A stretch of 64,000 bases of DNA from assembly GCA_047495785.1 (NCBI GenBank), contig JBLDXI010000024.1, positions 558,001 through 622,000 on the forward strand. The letters run 5' to 3'. Source of the stretch: Lepidodermella squamata (Eukaryota; Gastrotricha). A program made the translations under genes and the position numbers. Shown in pieces: positions 36,221 through 48,980 of this stretch; position 1 is the stretch's first letter; every line of letters begins with the position of its first letter. Below the pieces are notes generated by a model, which was given only the letters and a program-made list of their open reading frames with translations, was not told the DNA's origin and searched no databases.

Positions 36221-38488
36221 CTAATTATTCAACGAATGTGAAGCAGCAACGCCGATTTTCTTAATCGTCAAGTAACGCCCTGATTCGGTGGGCGAGTCAA
36301 GCTGGTAGGCAGGACTTGAGGTGGACGAATTAGAGGCTGCATTAGCAGTCGGTTTGTAACTCGCTGAACCGAGTCGGGCGGGCGGTTCAGGCGGTAGGGT
36401 GGGTGAACTAGACGCACCCACAAAAGTACTCATACCCTTGCCATCGGGCCGAATGGTGATGTTAAACGAAGAAGAGACTGCGACAGAGTTGCTGTTTGTT
36501 GGCGATAACGGCGTTGGCGGAACGGGACGCGTCGTCTGAGGCGCAGACGTTGGTCTGTTTACAGAGGGCGCGGACGCGCTGCCAGGCCGACCTGCGCTAG
36601 GCACTAAAGAAGGCTGCTGAGGAGTCGCTTGATTGACATGGACCACCATTGGTGAAGGCGTAACACTGTTGTTGACGTTGTTAATACCCACAGACGACGG
36701 CAAGACTGGTTTAGAGGGCGAAACGTGCAGTGAGATTCGCTGACCTGAGGATGTGGTTAACACTGCGGACTGGCCGGGTAGAAAATTGAGACGAGGCGCT
36801 CCAGCGCTATTAGGCGTCACCGGGTTGCTGTTTTGTGGTATTGAGGGAGATTGGCTCGAGCCGATGGCTGGTGACCTGGTCGACTGCAAATTAATCTGAT
36901 TTTGGAACGGCTGGACGCTCGAAGAACCGATGATATTTGGAGACGAAGCGACAGCTGGGGACGGGTTTCGATACGTCACATAGGCATTGGGGGTCGAGGG
37001 GGTAAGGGCCCGCTGTGCGATCGCTGGAGCGTTGTCCAGCGGAACGCGGCTTGTCACAGTAAATGACTGAGGCGTGGTTGACACCGGACTAGGACCCGGC
37101 GCTAAATTACGCTGGATTGTGGCCGTTCCCGACGAGATCGTCGAATGCGGCACTGAAGATCTGACTTCCGAGTTCACGAGGGTTAAGGGCGAAGATTGTC
37201 GAGCCGAATTATTTTGACCAGTGACGATTTGCATTTGCTGCAGTTGCTGCTGAAGCATTTCTACTTGTTGCTTTAAGCGATCGCAATCAGACCGGGTTAT
37301 GCGATGACGGGTTTCTTCTTGTTTCAACCGGTCTTCGACTAACATTTTTTCTTGAGTGACTCTCGCTAGCTTCTCTTCGACTGCTTGCTCTAACATCGAC
37401 TTGTCCTCATTCTGCAAAACAAAAAATCGATGATGAAGGGATTTGTTTATAGCTTCAAACAGCTCGAAATATTCAAAATAGACTGTTTATGTAAAACTAG
37501 CTTGTAGTTCAAAACTTCCTAAGATGAAAGCAGCGCCTTTCTTATACATTTTTCAAATTATCATGGCGGAAAGGCTATTAAAGCAATTTAAGTTGACTAA
37601 GTGAAGATCCAGCTCAAATTTTATGATGAAAAAGAAACAAACCAATGCAGCATCCTCCAGTTCCTTCAGTCGTTGTCGGTCTTTCAGCAAGCACTCGGCT
37701 AGCAGTTTTCGTTCTTTAATCAGGACTACGGCGACCTGTTTGTGCTTCGCGATATCTGCACGCATCGTTTCCACAACTGAAACCATCAAAGCCAAGTCGT
37801 CTTGGTACGATTTGGCGCAATTTCGCTCGAAAAGCAGTTCTTCCTTCAGCTTTTTAGCTTCATTCTCCCAGCCGACGGTTGTCTTCTCGCTGTGAGAGGC
37901 GTCCTGCTCGCGCATTTTGCGCTCTTCAGCCAACTCGGCGCATATCCCTGAATACTTGGTTTGATAAAGCTGTACTTGAGCGCGGATTTTTTCGACTAGG
38001 TTGTGTTGCGCGATCAATAGATTCTCAAGATGTACTAATTTCGCCTCATGGGCCGCACGCATTATCATGTCCTCCTCAATATCTTCACCGAGAACTATCC
38101 ATCAAGAAAAAAAATACAAATTTACAAGACGAAAATCGAGATATTTTGTGTATTACCCGCGCCATCACGTTCCAAAGCCAGATATGGATCATCGAGACAT
38201 CCCCGGCCGTACCTGGCTTCATATAATAGATGTCGCAGCTTTTCGTTCTGAAGTAATGAAAACCGTCAATATATCATAACGCTAACAAATATTATCGCTT
38301 ACTTGAAGTGTCGCGATCGCTACATCTCGAGCTTGCAGCTCGGCCTCCAGAATTGCCAGCATCTCTAGCAACTGTTCCTTGCTGCATGATGAAATCTTCA
38401 CGCCAGGAAGCTCTGAATTACTGCTGTCAAACTGCTGGTTGTCGTTTGAAATGTCTAAATTCGCCTCAGTGGCATCGGTATTTTCCAT
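36221..38488 (-). CDS. CTTNBP2/CTTNBP2NL-family cortactin-binding protein
   Basis: CTTNBP2 proteins bind cortactin and the STRIPAK phosphatase complex and act on actin and dendritic spines. Four exons (minus): 38303-38488, 38157-38247, 37643-38094, 36221-37411; 639 residues. The CortBP2 N-terminal domain is clear: SKEQLLEMLAILEAELQARD, LRHLLYEARYGRG, DDPYLALERDG, then a long coiled coil with VVLIKERKLLAECLLKDR and ending near MLQQQLQQMQ. The C-terminal 330 residues are Ser/Pro/Thr/Asn-rich and probably disordered. There are no ankyrin repeats, so it resembles the short CTTNBP2NL form and invertebrate homologues. The start MENTDATEAN is the only in-frame Met before the conserved helix. It is transcribed in tandem with uridine phosphorylase, which lies upstream. 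Confidence 0.85.
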
Positions 38489-38924
38489 TTAATAACTAAA
38501 ATAAAAAATGACAATCCAATTTTCTAACCGTAAAGTGTATTGGAGACTCCATAACACGAGATTTTCAAAAGCCCTCAAATCGAGGTAGAGTTAACCGAAG
38601 ATGACGAGATCCAGCAAGGACATCAAAAAAGCCATCAAAAGAAGGAAAATTAGGAATACCAGAAATCTCAGATCGCAAAGATTAGTCACTCGGGTCGCCT
38701 AACGCATATTAGCATCAATAATTATTGTAGAAAATACAACAAGCTAAGTTAAGACTTTGTTCGACTCAACCAGTTAATCAATTCAAGAAAATTCAAAAGA
38801 CTCAACGGTAATGAAAATATATATTATAATTTCGGATTAGTGAGGCAAATAAATTAGTCAACTGGCATGTAATTAAATGGCTGTGATTTAGTTCAGCGAA
38901 ACAAGCGTTGAGATTCAAGCTGCT

Positions 38925-40870
<1,946 letters not shown>

Positions 40871-41312
40871 TTAACAGCTGTAGTAGGTGGTATGGAAAGA
40901 AGGGTGATCTTTGATGGGCACTGGGCGTTCCCGAGGCCCTATCGGTTGAGGAGCCATCGACACGGGTGTACCCACAGCGGTAGATACATAGGCGGGTGCG
41001 CAGCGGCGCTTGCCAAAACCTCCATCCGATTTTTTGATTTTCCAAAACGACAAACGACCTTTCCGTTTATATTTTTAGCAAAATCATAATGAAAATGAAG
41101 CAATGATTTTGAACTCATACGAAGTCATTTATATGAAATCGGACGAAATTTTTGACCTTGACATATATATATATATATAATGTTATACACAACATCAAAT
41201 CGCACAGATTCAAATCTTTGGTTATTGGTACATCAGTATAAAATATGCGAGAGTTGCGGTGCCTTTGATATGGTATAAATGAAGAGCGTGGTAACAGCAA
41301 GTCCGTCATCAT
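40871..41312 (-). CDS. Possible small basic protein, unidentified
   Basis: Two exons (minus: 41189-41312 and 40871-41058) would encode 103 residues. The first starts MMTDLLLPRSSFIPYQRHR. The second reads LSFWKIKKSDGGFGKRR, then a proline-rich tail (SMAPQPIGPRERPVPIKD) and ends YYSC. Phase agrees, but the acceptor has a poor pyrimidine tract. The tail has ordinary protein character and no stop for 62 codons. No family is recognised. A 13-bp hairpin ends at the proposed ATG. Confidence 0.3.
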
Positions 41313-41352
41313 AGTTGATGGTTTTCACGGGTGCTAAACCATCAACTGTGAT
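41310..41352. repeat. Perfect 12-13 bp stem with 11-nt loop
   Basis: AGTTGATGGTTT pairs with AAACCATCAACT around a TCACGGGTGCT loop. On the minus strand its 3' arm abuts the proposed ATG at 41312. A weaker GGGCTG/CAGCCC pair follows at about 41357-41386. Confidence 0.75.
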
Positions 41353-41423
41353 GATCGGGCTGCTCTATCATCTCAACCCTCAGCCCATTAATACCACCAT
41401 AATTGGTGACTGGGCTTTGAATC

Positions 41424-41446
41424 CATCCATCCATCCATCCATGTCA
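41424..41446. repeat. (CATC)n microsatellite
   Basis: Five CATC units between the hairpin and the intronless secreted-protein gene. Confidence 0.8.
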
Positions 41447-41660
41447 TGGATGTTTTGAAGGTTTTTTGAACTTGAAGCTTATAGCTGATTTATCATCGTT
41501 GTTTATGTTCTTATATAAGCGCCTGTTGCTGGTCACACTTCTTTCGAGTGCGGTATCTTCCTTTCTGCAAAAAACTTCTTCTGCAGCTAAGAATAATCGA
41601 TATCTGGCCACAGAGAACTCCTTATTACCTCATTAACCAACTTTAAACATAGCTATTTAT

Positions 41661-42704
41661 ATGAAAAACTATCTACTTAAATTCCTCTGTTCTTCGCTCT
41701 TCCTATTGTGGCATGATATTCAAGCCGTAAGCGCTAGTCTAAGGTCCAATACGAACCTGCAGGTTGTGTATTCCATATTTAGCAGAGAGCATCTGCCGAG
41801 AGATAAAAATGGCAAAGTCGAGCTAGTCAAGAATCGGTATGGTGCGTACAGTGTCAAAAATGAGGAAGGAAGTCCATTTGCTATACTCTCATTCGGCGCA
41901 TCTGCACTAAAAGAGATCTCCATAAACGATCCAAGCCTTTTGAATGCAGCGGTTGAAGAGGCCACAGTAGATGAGTCCAATATTATTACCAAGAATGGCA
42001 TTCAGCTGCAGATCCCATTGTACAGAGAGCTTATGCTAAAAAACCTACCAGTGGCACATGAGCTCATCAGGAGTATGTACGGATGCGATGATTTGAATAA
42101 CTGCCACATACCAAAGGAAAAAGATAAATTACTCCTCAATTTTAAAGTAACAGAATCTGGCCTTATAGAAACTATATGCGTTGCTCATGATGACAACTCT
42201 GATGGACAATGCGCAAAAATAGAACCAAATGGAGATGTGATTATGGATGATCCAAATAAGATTGCCACAGGTCTTGATGACACAGGGGAAAACTACAATC
42301 CAAGATCTGCCGATGCCCAAGATATAGCATATGCTAAGTGCGACGGAGTAAGCTGCCAAGATGGATATAAGAATGGAAATGCAAAGCTTGCAAAATCTTT
42401 AGATTCTGCAAGAAAAATTCCAACGCAGACGGGATACGAAGATCCACTTGATACCTCTAGTGATTATCTTCCACCTATTGACCCAAGAACCCAGCAGGCA
42501 ACGCAATTGGATTTTGATTACAAAGAAGACGAAGAGGATTGTTTCCAAATATATCCGCAGCCAGAATTGAGCAGGCATGGATTGGACTGTAAGATGTTCA
42601 GGATTTTTAAAGAAAATAAGGATGATTGCACAAAAAATCCAACACCAAAAGAAAGCAGACATGGAATCCTTTGTGATTTCTTTTTGAAATTCAGATCAAT
42701 GTAG
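41661..42704 (+). CDS. Intronless secreted protein of unknown family
   Basis: A single uninterrupted 347-codon frame, although almost every neighbouring gene is cut by short introns. It begins with a signal peptide (MKNYLLKFLCSSLFLLW, likely cut after QAVSA). The mature part is acidic, with Asp/Asn-rich stretches and paired cysteines (CDDLNNC; CDGVSC). The C-terminus holds two copies of a motif, P-x-P-x-x-SRHG-[LI]-x-C, each preceded by DC or EDC: PQPELSRHGLDC and PTPKESRHGILC. Codon use differs from neighbours: 12 of 13 Arg codons are AGA/AGG and ATA is common for Ile, while neighbours use mainly CGN. I do not recognise the protein. Both features suggest recent acquisition or a retrocopy; neither is proven. 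Confidence 0.75.
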   Translation: MKNYLLKFLCSSLFLLWHDIQAVSASLRSNTNLQVVYSIFSREHLPRDKNGKVELVKNRYGAYSVKNEEGSPFAILSFGASALKEISINDPSLLNAAVEEATVDESNIITKNGIQLQIPLYRELMLKNLPVAHELIRSMYGCDDLNNCHIPKEKDKLLLNFKVTESGLIETICVAHDDNSDGQCAKIEPNGDVIMDDPNKIATGLDDTGENYNPRSADAQDIAYAKCDGVSCQDGYKNGNAKLAKSLDSARKIPTQTGYEDPLDTSSDYLPPIDPRTQQATQLDFDYKEDEEDCFQIYPQPELSRHGLDCKMFRIFKENKDDCTKNPTPKESRHGILCDFFLKFRSM

Positions 42705-42938
42705 AAATAAACTAAGTACTATTTGCAGAACATACCATGATCGAATAGATACAAAGTTCTGCCTTTGATTTTAGAGCTTCAATGCGATGCGATAAGTGCA
42801 TTATATTGAATAACAACAATATCGTGCCAGCTCCATCCGTTTTTTAGAGCTTGTGGTATTTGGATCGGGTTCATTGGTGCCATCGTTGCGCGGCTACACC
42901 CCTTATTTCGCGTCTCTTAATTATAAAGTATCGGCGAG

Positions 42939-44322
42939 ATGGCATCAGAAACCACTGTTGAAACCGCGACTGTCGAAGCTTTAATGCAAGAGCTGGAAGA
43001 ATTGAAAGATCATCTTTCTAAAGAACGTGACAAAACACGCGATGCAGAGTTTGCATTCCTTGCCGGAGATATGGAAGATGTTCAAGTTCCAGCGCTTCGG
43101 CAACGACGCATTCTTAAGGTTCCTGGTGCAAAAATTCTTACAGTTTCCTGGCTTCCAGATAAGCGCTCCATTATATGCTCTACTCACGACGGAAGACTAG
43201 GTAAAACCTACTGTTTTTCATTGTGGCGGTTCATATTTCGAGTTGTGTTTAGTTCTCTGGGATGCTTTCGCTTCTAAGAGTGAGAGATACATTCAACATG
43301 TTTGCCATTGGTAAGCTCGTGTTCAGTTCACTCCCGGTTAATGTTAATGTATTCTGTGTCTTTGTTTTAGGGTATCGGCTTGCGCAGTTTCACCATCGGG
43401 AAAGCTTCTAGCTGCTGGCGGAATGGACAATAAGGCGACTCTATACAATTTAGAGGCCAAGGATGATGAAATTCTGCAGCAGAGACGTGTAGTAGCCACA
43501 CATAGCGGATTCGTTTCAGGTAAGATGGCTCAAACAAGATCAAGACAATTACTATTGTGGTGATTTGTTCTCTCTAGCTTTAACGTTTATGCACAGTGAT
43601 GCTCAGCTCTTAACTTGCAGTGGCGACCACACATGTGCGTTGTGGGATGTCGATAGCGGGTAATATTATTCGGACTAGCCATGTTTCTTCTATATCTTCA
43701 ACTTCAGGTCAATTGTGAGAAAATTCGTGTCTCACAGCGAAGAGGTTCTGGCCATTTCCACATCAGTTCTTGACACAAACACCTTCATATCAGCAGGATG
43801 CGATAGGACAGCTCGAATATGGTCTGTAAAGCGTCTTCAATTTTTTGCTGGATTAATGTCCATTGATCGATGTTTTAGGGATGTTAGAGCCGGCTCCTGC
43901 GTGCAGGTATTCTATGCTCACGAAGGGGATATCAACACTGTTCAATTCCATCCGAGGTAATATTCATTTTTTTCAGCTTGGGTATAATATTGAATTGTTT
44001 TTTTTGCAGTGGAGATATATTTGCAACTGCGTCTGACGATTCTACAGTCAAGATTTTCGATTTACGATCTGGAAACGACCTGTCAATCTTTCAACATCCT
44101 ATCATTCAATTTCCATGCAACTCTATCGATTTCTCGGTATCCGGCCGCCTGCTGTTCGGCGCTTATAGTTGCTATTTAATATATATCTGGGACGCCCTAA
44201 AGCCTTCTGCACCGGTTCCAGTGTTTGGCCACGAAAATAGAGTCAGCTGTTTATCAGTTTCACCCGATAGCATTGCTCTATGTTCTGGAAGTTGGGACGG
44301 TACAGTTCGTGTGTGGGCTTAG
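42939..44322 (+). CDS. GNB5: G-protein beta subunit, GNB5-like
   Basis: GNB5 pairs with R7 RGS proteins rather than G-gamma and speeds G-alpha deactivation in neurons. Seven exons: 42939-43200, 43253-43310, 43371-43519, 43578-43659, 43708-43821, 43879-43956, 44010-44322; 351 residues (human short form 353). An N-terminal helix (ALMQELEELKDHLSKERDK) precedes seven WD repeats: VLWDAFASKSE, SGDHTCALWDVDSGS, AGCDRTARIWDVRAGS, ASDDSTVKIFDLRSG and GSWDGTVRVWA at the stop. HENRVSCLSVSPD matches the GNB5 end. The weak second repeat and the N-terminus favour GNB5 over GNB1-4. The Cys-loop channel gene follows in the same orientation. Confidence 0.88.
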
Positions 44323-45020
44323 TGAAATAACTGAAAATGACTTCGAACTGATTACCTTGTCCTCATTTTATACGAATGCTATTTTTTACCCATAAATCGA
44401 TCGCCATTTTAAATGTTATTTATTTTTTAGCATAATAATTGTGCTGTCTAAGCCGCATCTAGTCAACATGTCTTGGCTCTCACTTCTCTTTTATTACGGC
44501 GGTGCTTCATGCGAAGCTGAATCTGATTAAATGTGTTTTTATGTTATTGATTGTAACCTCCATGCCACCTAACGTTGCCTCATAGTCGCTTCTTGTCGTC
44601 ATTTTACATTTTGTGATTGAAATTTGATCTGAATTTGATTGGCTTTTGTTTATCTCGCGAATAAATATTTTTCTTGTCAAAATTTATTGCGATTTTCAGG
44701 ATGTTTTTGATTATGGAGACTGGAGTTAGGTTCTGCGAGTTATATTCGGTAGACCACTGGCTATCGGACGCTGCTGCCTAGCAATTATTTGACCCACCGC
44801 TGCGAAATTGGTAAACAGTGTAATACTTACCGACTATTGACATCATTGCAGTGATATTATATTCGGTATCATCCGAAGAGCGAGTTTCGATTTGGCAGAT
44901 GGTGCTTGTTTATTATTTACACAGCGGACTCGGGAGTGTAATTACATACTGGGTTAGTTGCGATTTGTTTCGGTATACTTTGTCTCGATTTATGCATTTG
45001 GATTTGGAAACGCGTCTGCG
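44323..45020. other. Intergenic between GNB5-like and channel genes
   Basis: 3' UTR of the G-beta gene with AATAAA near 44661, then presumed promoter of the channel gene. No coding evidence. Confidence 0.5.
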
Positions 45021-46692
45021 ATGGTGATTTGGTTAACTCGATTTCACCTGCTTACCATTTCTTTCATCCTCGTTCAGTCGCACGTATGCAATTGTTTTTT
45101 CAACAATACAGTTGGCGACCAGTTACCTCATAAAAATCTGTCGGAAAAGACAGTAAGGGATGTTGGAGAGCATCCAGTCTCCGCTCCGCTTATTATTATT
45201 GATGAAGGCATTATGGCAGTTTGCCAAAATTTCTGGCAAAACTCGTTTCTTCGCATCATTCCATCATCGGACTTGCTATTTCTGTTACCCCCAAAGCTAC
45301 CGGCTACCAACGTAAGCAATTTACAGGGAAGCACTCCCAAACATTGCACATCAATTTTTGCAGGTATCTTTACAAATCAAGGTGTCAGCCGTCCATCAAA
45401 TATCGTCATCAATTATTAAAATAAGACTTACGATTTCAATGGCATGGCTTAGCCCTAGATTTAGCTGGAACACCGCCCTTGACTGCCCTTTAACCTCAGT
45501 CATGCTTCGAAATGAAAAGATTTGGCGACCGTCTTTCTTCATACGTGATCAATCAACAAGCCATTTTGATGCGCTGAATAGCGTAACCCTATTAGTTTCA
45601 AACGACGGAAAATTTTCATTCTCGAATGCTGTCAATCAGGAGGTTGATTGTTCTTTATCAGTGCGTCTATTCCCGTTCGACGTTCAGCACTGTAAATTCG
45701 AGCTTTACGCCGAAAGCGGCAACGGCATTCGAAGCTCCCCGAATGTTAATTGGATCTTCGACGCGGCCAAAGACCTGGACGTGTTAGACGTCTTATTTGC
45801 TGAAACCACAAAATTCAACTGGGAAATCGACGGCATCTACGGCGAAGTTAAATCAAACAACGATGGGAGGCTGTTGGTGTATTTCCGGCTGCAGCGGCGG
45901 AATAATTTCGTGTTCAATTTATGGATTATAACATCGTTGTTTTTGAATATCCTGGTTTGCTCCAGTTTGGGACTGGAGCCTTCATCAGTCGAAAAGATGG
46001 TTACATCGTTCCTTGCAATCGTCGGTCATCTGGGACATTTGATGATTTTGATACAAATCCTTCCTGTCGATTTCAATTCGAACGCTGATTGCACGGTGCC
46101 GATGCTTCTCGACTTCAGCCTGGTTCAATTCGTTATCGGAGTTTCCGCTGTTGGTTTGAATGGAATTGTCGTAAACAAATGGCACTCGGCTGCCCGTAAA
46201 ATCAAATCGAACGATGGAAAATCTGATTTTTTAATGTGCTGCGGCAATCTTTCTGATGTAGCAGTAGATGCAGTTAACAAAGTGAACTGCGTCCCATCTT
46301 CATCGATTGCTTGCATCGAGGACATGACCGCAGCAACGTGTAGGAACACTGTGAAAGTTGTCAACTCGCGTGTTTTTCCATCGACTGATGTCGGCAAGCT
46401 AGTTTCCGCCGATCCGATTGAAAAAGTGAGTAGACCCGTAATTGACGGACCTCCGCGGCAATTCTGCGCATCTCCGACGATAAATCACGCGAAAAAAGAT
46501 GGGGCCCGTTCCACGAGTGCGAACGGGAAAAAGAAGCCGCCGAAAACTGCTAAAAACTGGATGCAAACCACGCTGTTAGTTGGTTACTTTATCACGATGC
46601 TAATAGCCTACGGTACTTTTGTCGTCGTCATGGTCGTGAGCGTTGCTCAAGCGAAAGCTGCATCACCTGTCGACTACTCACCGCCCATTTAA
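45021..46692 (+). CDS. Divergent Cys-loop ligand-gated ion channel subunit
   Basis: Two exons (45021-45311, 45364-46692) encode 539 residues. A signal peptide (MVIWLTRFHLLTISFIL) leads to the ligand-binding domain, with NEKIWRPSFF (usual IWKPD region) and a canonical Cys loop, C-x13-C with FPFD (DCSLSVRLFPFDVQHC). Four membrane segments follow: FNLWIITSLFLNILVC, EKMVTSFLAIVGHLGHL (M2), a third near LVQFVIGVSAVGL, a long basic M3-M4 loop, and GYFITMLIAYGTFVVVMVV (M4). Relative to nicotinic receptors it lacks the M1 proline and the loop C vicinal cysteines, and M2 contains two histidines. It is therefore a divergent subunit, perhaps non-cholinergic or accessory. The ligand cannot be inferred. 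SLC25A26 starts 139 bp downstream. Confidence 0.85.
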
Positions 46693-46830
46693 TAAGACAT
46701 TTTCGAAAACGTTTTTATTTTGTGTTGATGTTGTCAAAGTAAATTGTTTTCTTATATCTGTATTTACATGATTAAAACTGGCTTTGCTAAATTGTGTTTT
46801 TAATATAGCGTTTTAGTCGTTATAGGAGTG

Positions 46831-47821
46831 ATGAGTGAGTCAAAACATGACCTAGCGAAGACATTTTTGATATCCACTCTGGTGGGTAATTTTTTGAAGA
46901 CACAAACCCTTGTAAATGACAAGATATAATTTCTAGTCTGGTGGGCTGGCCGGCCTCTCCGTTGATATAAGTCTTTACCCGCTTGATGCGTATAAAACAC
47001 GGCTGCAATCATCAGCTGGGTTCTGGGCTTCAGGTGGCTTCAGTCGGCCGTACAACGGCATTAGCGCTGTTGTGATATCATCGATTCCTTCCGCTGCTTT
47101 GTTTTTCGCCGGTTACGAGTCGACTAAAAAGCTTTTGGCGCGGCATCAGAACTTCCTTCCTGGTTTTGCAGTACACATGGCTGCGGCTGGTACCTTGGAA
47201 AAAATATTTTTTTTTATTAATTTTAGAAATATAATTCAGGTATTGGCGAGGTGACAGCATGCCTTGTAAGAGTTCCCTCCGAAGTAGTTAAACAGAGAAC
47301 GCAGGCAAAGAAAGCAAGTTCTGTATGGGCAGCGGCTCGGCATGCAGTGGCGAATGAAGGCTTCCTTGGCTTATATCGCGGATTCGGTGCTACTGTGGCC
47401 AGGGACGTTCCTTTTGCTTTCATTCAATATCCATTATGGGAATTCATAAAAGTATACCGCAAAATTGCGGAGGAATAATCGATAATATTTGTAATTGTAA
47501 TTTCGTAACTAGGAAAAGGTCTTCCCTCAATCTACTTTCCACTCGGCGCTTGCTGGTTTCATCGCTGGGGGAATAACCGCAGCCATCACAACGCCTTTGG
47601 ACACAGTGAAAACCAGAATAATGCTGAATACTTCGACCAAAGGCTCGGATAATGGTGTTTCTATAACAGGAACATTTCGAACCCTGTTGAAAGAGGGTGG
47701 GCCACGAGTTCTTTTCTCTGGCCTCGTGCCTCGAGTCTGCTGGATTTCCATCGGCGGTGCTATTTTCCTAGGTTCTTACGATTATTTTAGAAATAATGTT
47801 GTTTCACCCTTCTTAAATTGA
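46831..47821 (+). CDS. SLC25A26: Mitochondrial S-adenosylmethionine carrier
   Basis: It imports SAM into the mitochondrial matrix in exchange for SAH. Four exons (46831-46881, 46937-47189, 47240-47451, 47513-47821) encode 274 residues, the human length. Three carrier repeats carry the signature P-x-[DE]-x-x-[KR]: YPLDAYKTRLQS, VPSEVVKQR and TPLDTVKTRI. GGLAGLSVDISLYPLD, YRGFGATVARDVPFAFIQYP and FSGLVPRVCWISIGGAIFLG are close to the family. The second repeat has Glu in place of Asp, as in other SAM carriers. The start MSESKHDLAK is supported by phase and distance to the first helix. Poly(A) signal at 47854. Confidence 0.94.
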
Positions 47822-48057
47822 ATATGTTGTTGCCTTTGATTGAGAATTGTTACAATAAAAATAAAAAAATTTCCGCGTCGATTTTTCCACTGAGTTTTAC
47901 AAATCATCGCAGATTTTGAGCTGACAATAGCTATTCGAGTGGAAAATCGTAAAGCATTCAAATTTTTGATGCATAAAAAGAGTCGCCTTAATACAATTAT
48001 CCGAGATTTATTTAATTGTAAGCGGCCAAGTGTTGACGCCCAATCGCATTGTGATTG

Positions 48058-48653
48058 TTACTCTTCTTGGACATTAGCTATCTTCAGATCGGCAAAGGTG
48101 TCGGGTAGCAATTCTTCATTGTCCTTATGCTTCTGAAGGAATAGCTCGCCCCATTCTTGGCGGCCCCACTGCTGGAACGCCCGGACAATATCTGCAATCT
48201 TGTCGCGGTCTTTGCAGCCCTTTTTAAATTGCTATAACCAAAAAAAACCATTACTCATCGAGATTAATTTCGATATGCTCAACATACGTATTTCCAATAC
48301 ATCAACAAGCTTTTTGTAGCGTCGTAATATTCCAACTGTTCACCGAGATTGCGGCTGTTTGCATCGATCTTTGCCCGAACGACGCGGGTATTTGGAATAT
48401 TGAGGAACATGCAGAAAGTCAGGCCGTATTTGCCAAGGTCTTTCGCTAGACAGCCCAGGCTTTGGTCGGTGAGAACCATAGCCTCGGGGGCTTTTTTCGT
48501 CCCACCAGGACTCGCAACTACAAAATAGTTGGTTCGTGTAATCAATATATTATCACTTCGCCCGCCCCTCTTAAGGATAGGGTATTCTCTAGACCTAAAC
48601 ATTTCAAACTAAGAATCAAGTTACAAGGACTCACCTCTTTCCTCCTCTGTCAT
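48058..48653 (-). CDS. Stand-alone death-domain protein
   Basis: Three exons (minus: 48635-48653, 48288-48517, 48058-48231) encode 140 residues. The start MTEEER is preceded by an in-frame TAA. The body fits the six-helix death domain: LGCLAKDLGKYGLTFCMFL, a polar turn, NLGEQLEYYDATKSLLMYW, then DKIADIVRAFQQWGRQEW and a Leu-rich end. The LL-x-x-W and L-x-x-x-GR-x-E-W-x-E patterns are typical of FADD/CRADD-type adaptors. No second domain (DED, CARD or kinase) is visible, so it would be a single-domain adaptor. Partner and pathway are unknown. The assignment comes from pattern recognition of a divergent fold. Confidence 0.6.
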
Positions 48654-48980
48654 TTAGCAGGATATTTGACTTATACTCTCGGGAATATGCTGTCTTGGAC
48701 GTGTCAGCTATCGACAGCCAAAATTCTGCAATGTTATATGTGTATTTAAACCGACTATGCTCAGGTATTTTAGACTATAATACAAGGGCGGCGCTATCGA
48801 CTAAACTCTGACGTGCGTTGCTAAGCGCCATTGAGCGTCCAATCGACACATGCTGCGACAAAGCGCCTATACGCTATGTAATACCAATATTATAAGAAAA
48901 CGCGCCCATTTATACAAACACATATTATTTTATTCAGCAGCCAGATAATGAAACGATTCATTCAAAACCAGCATTTCCCT

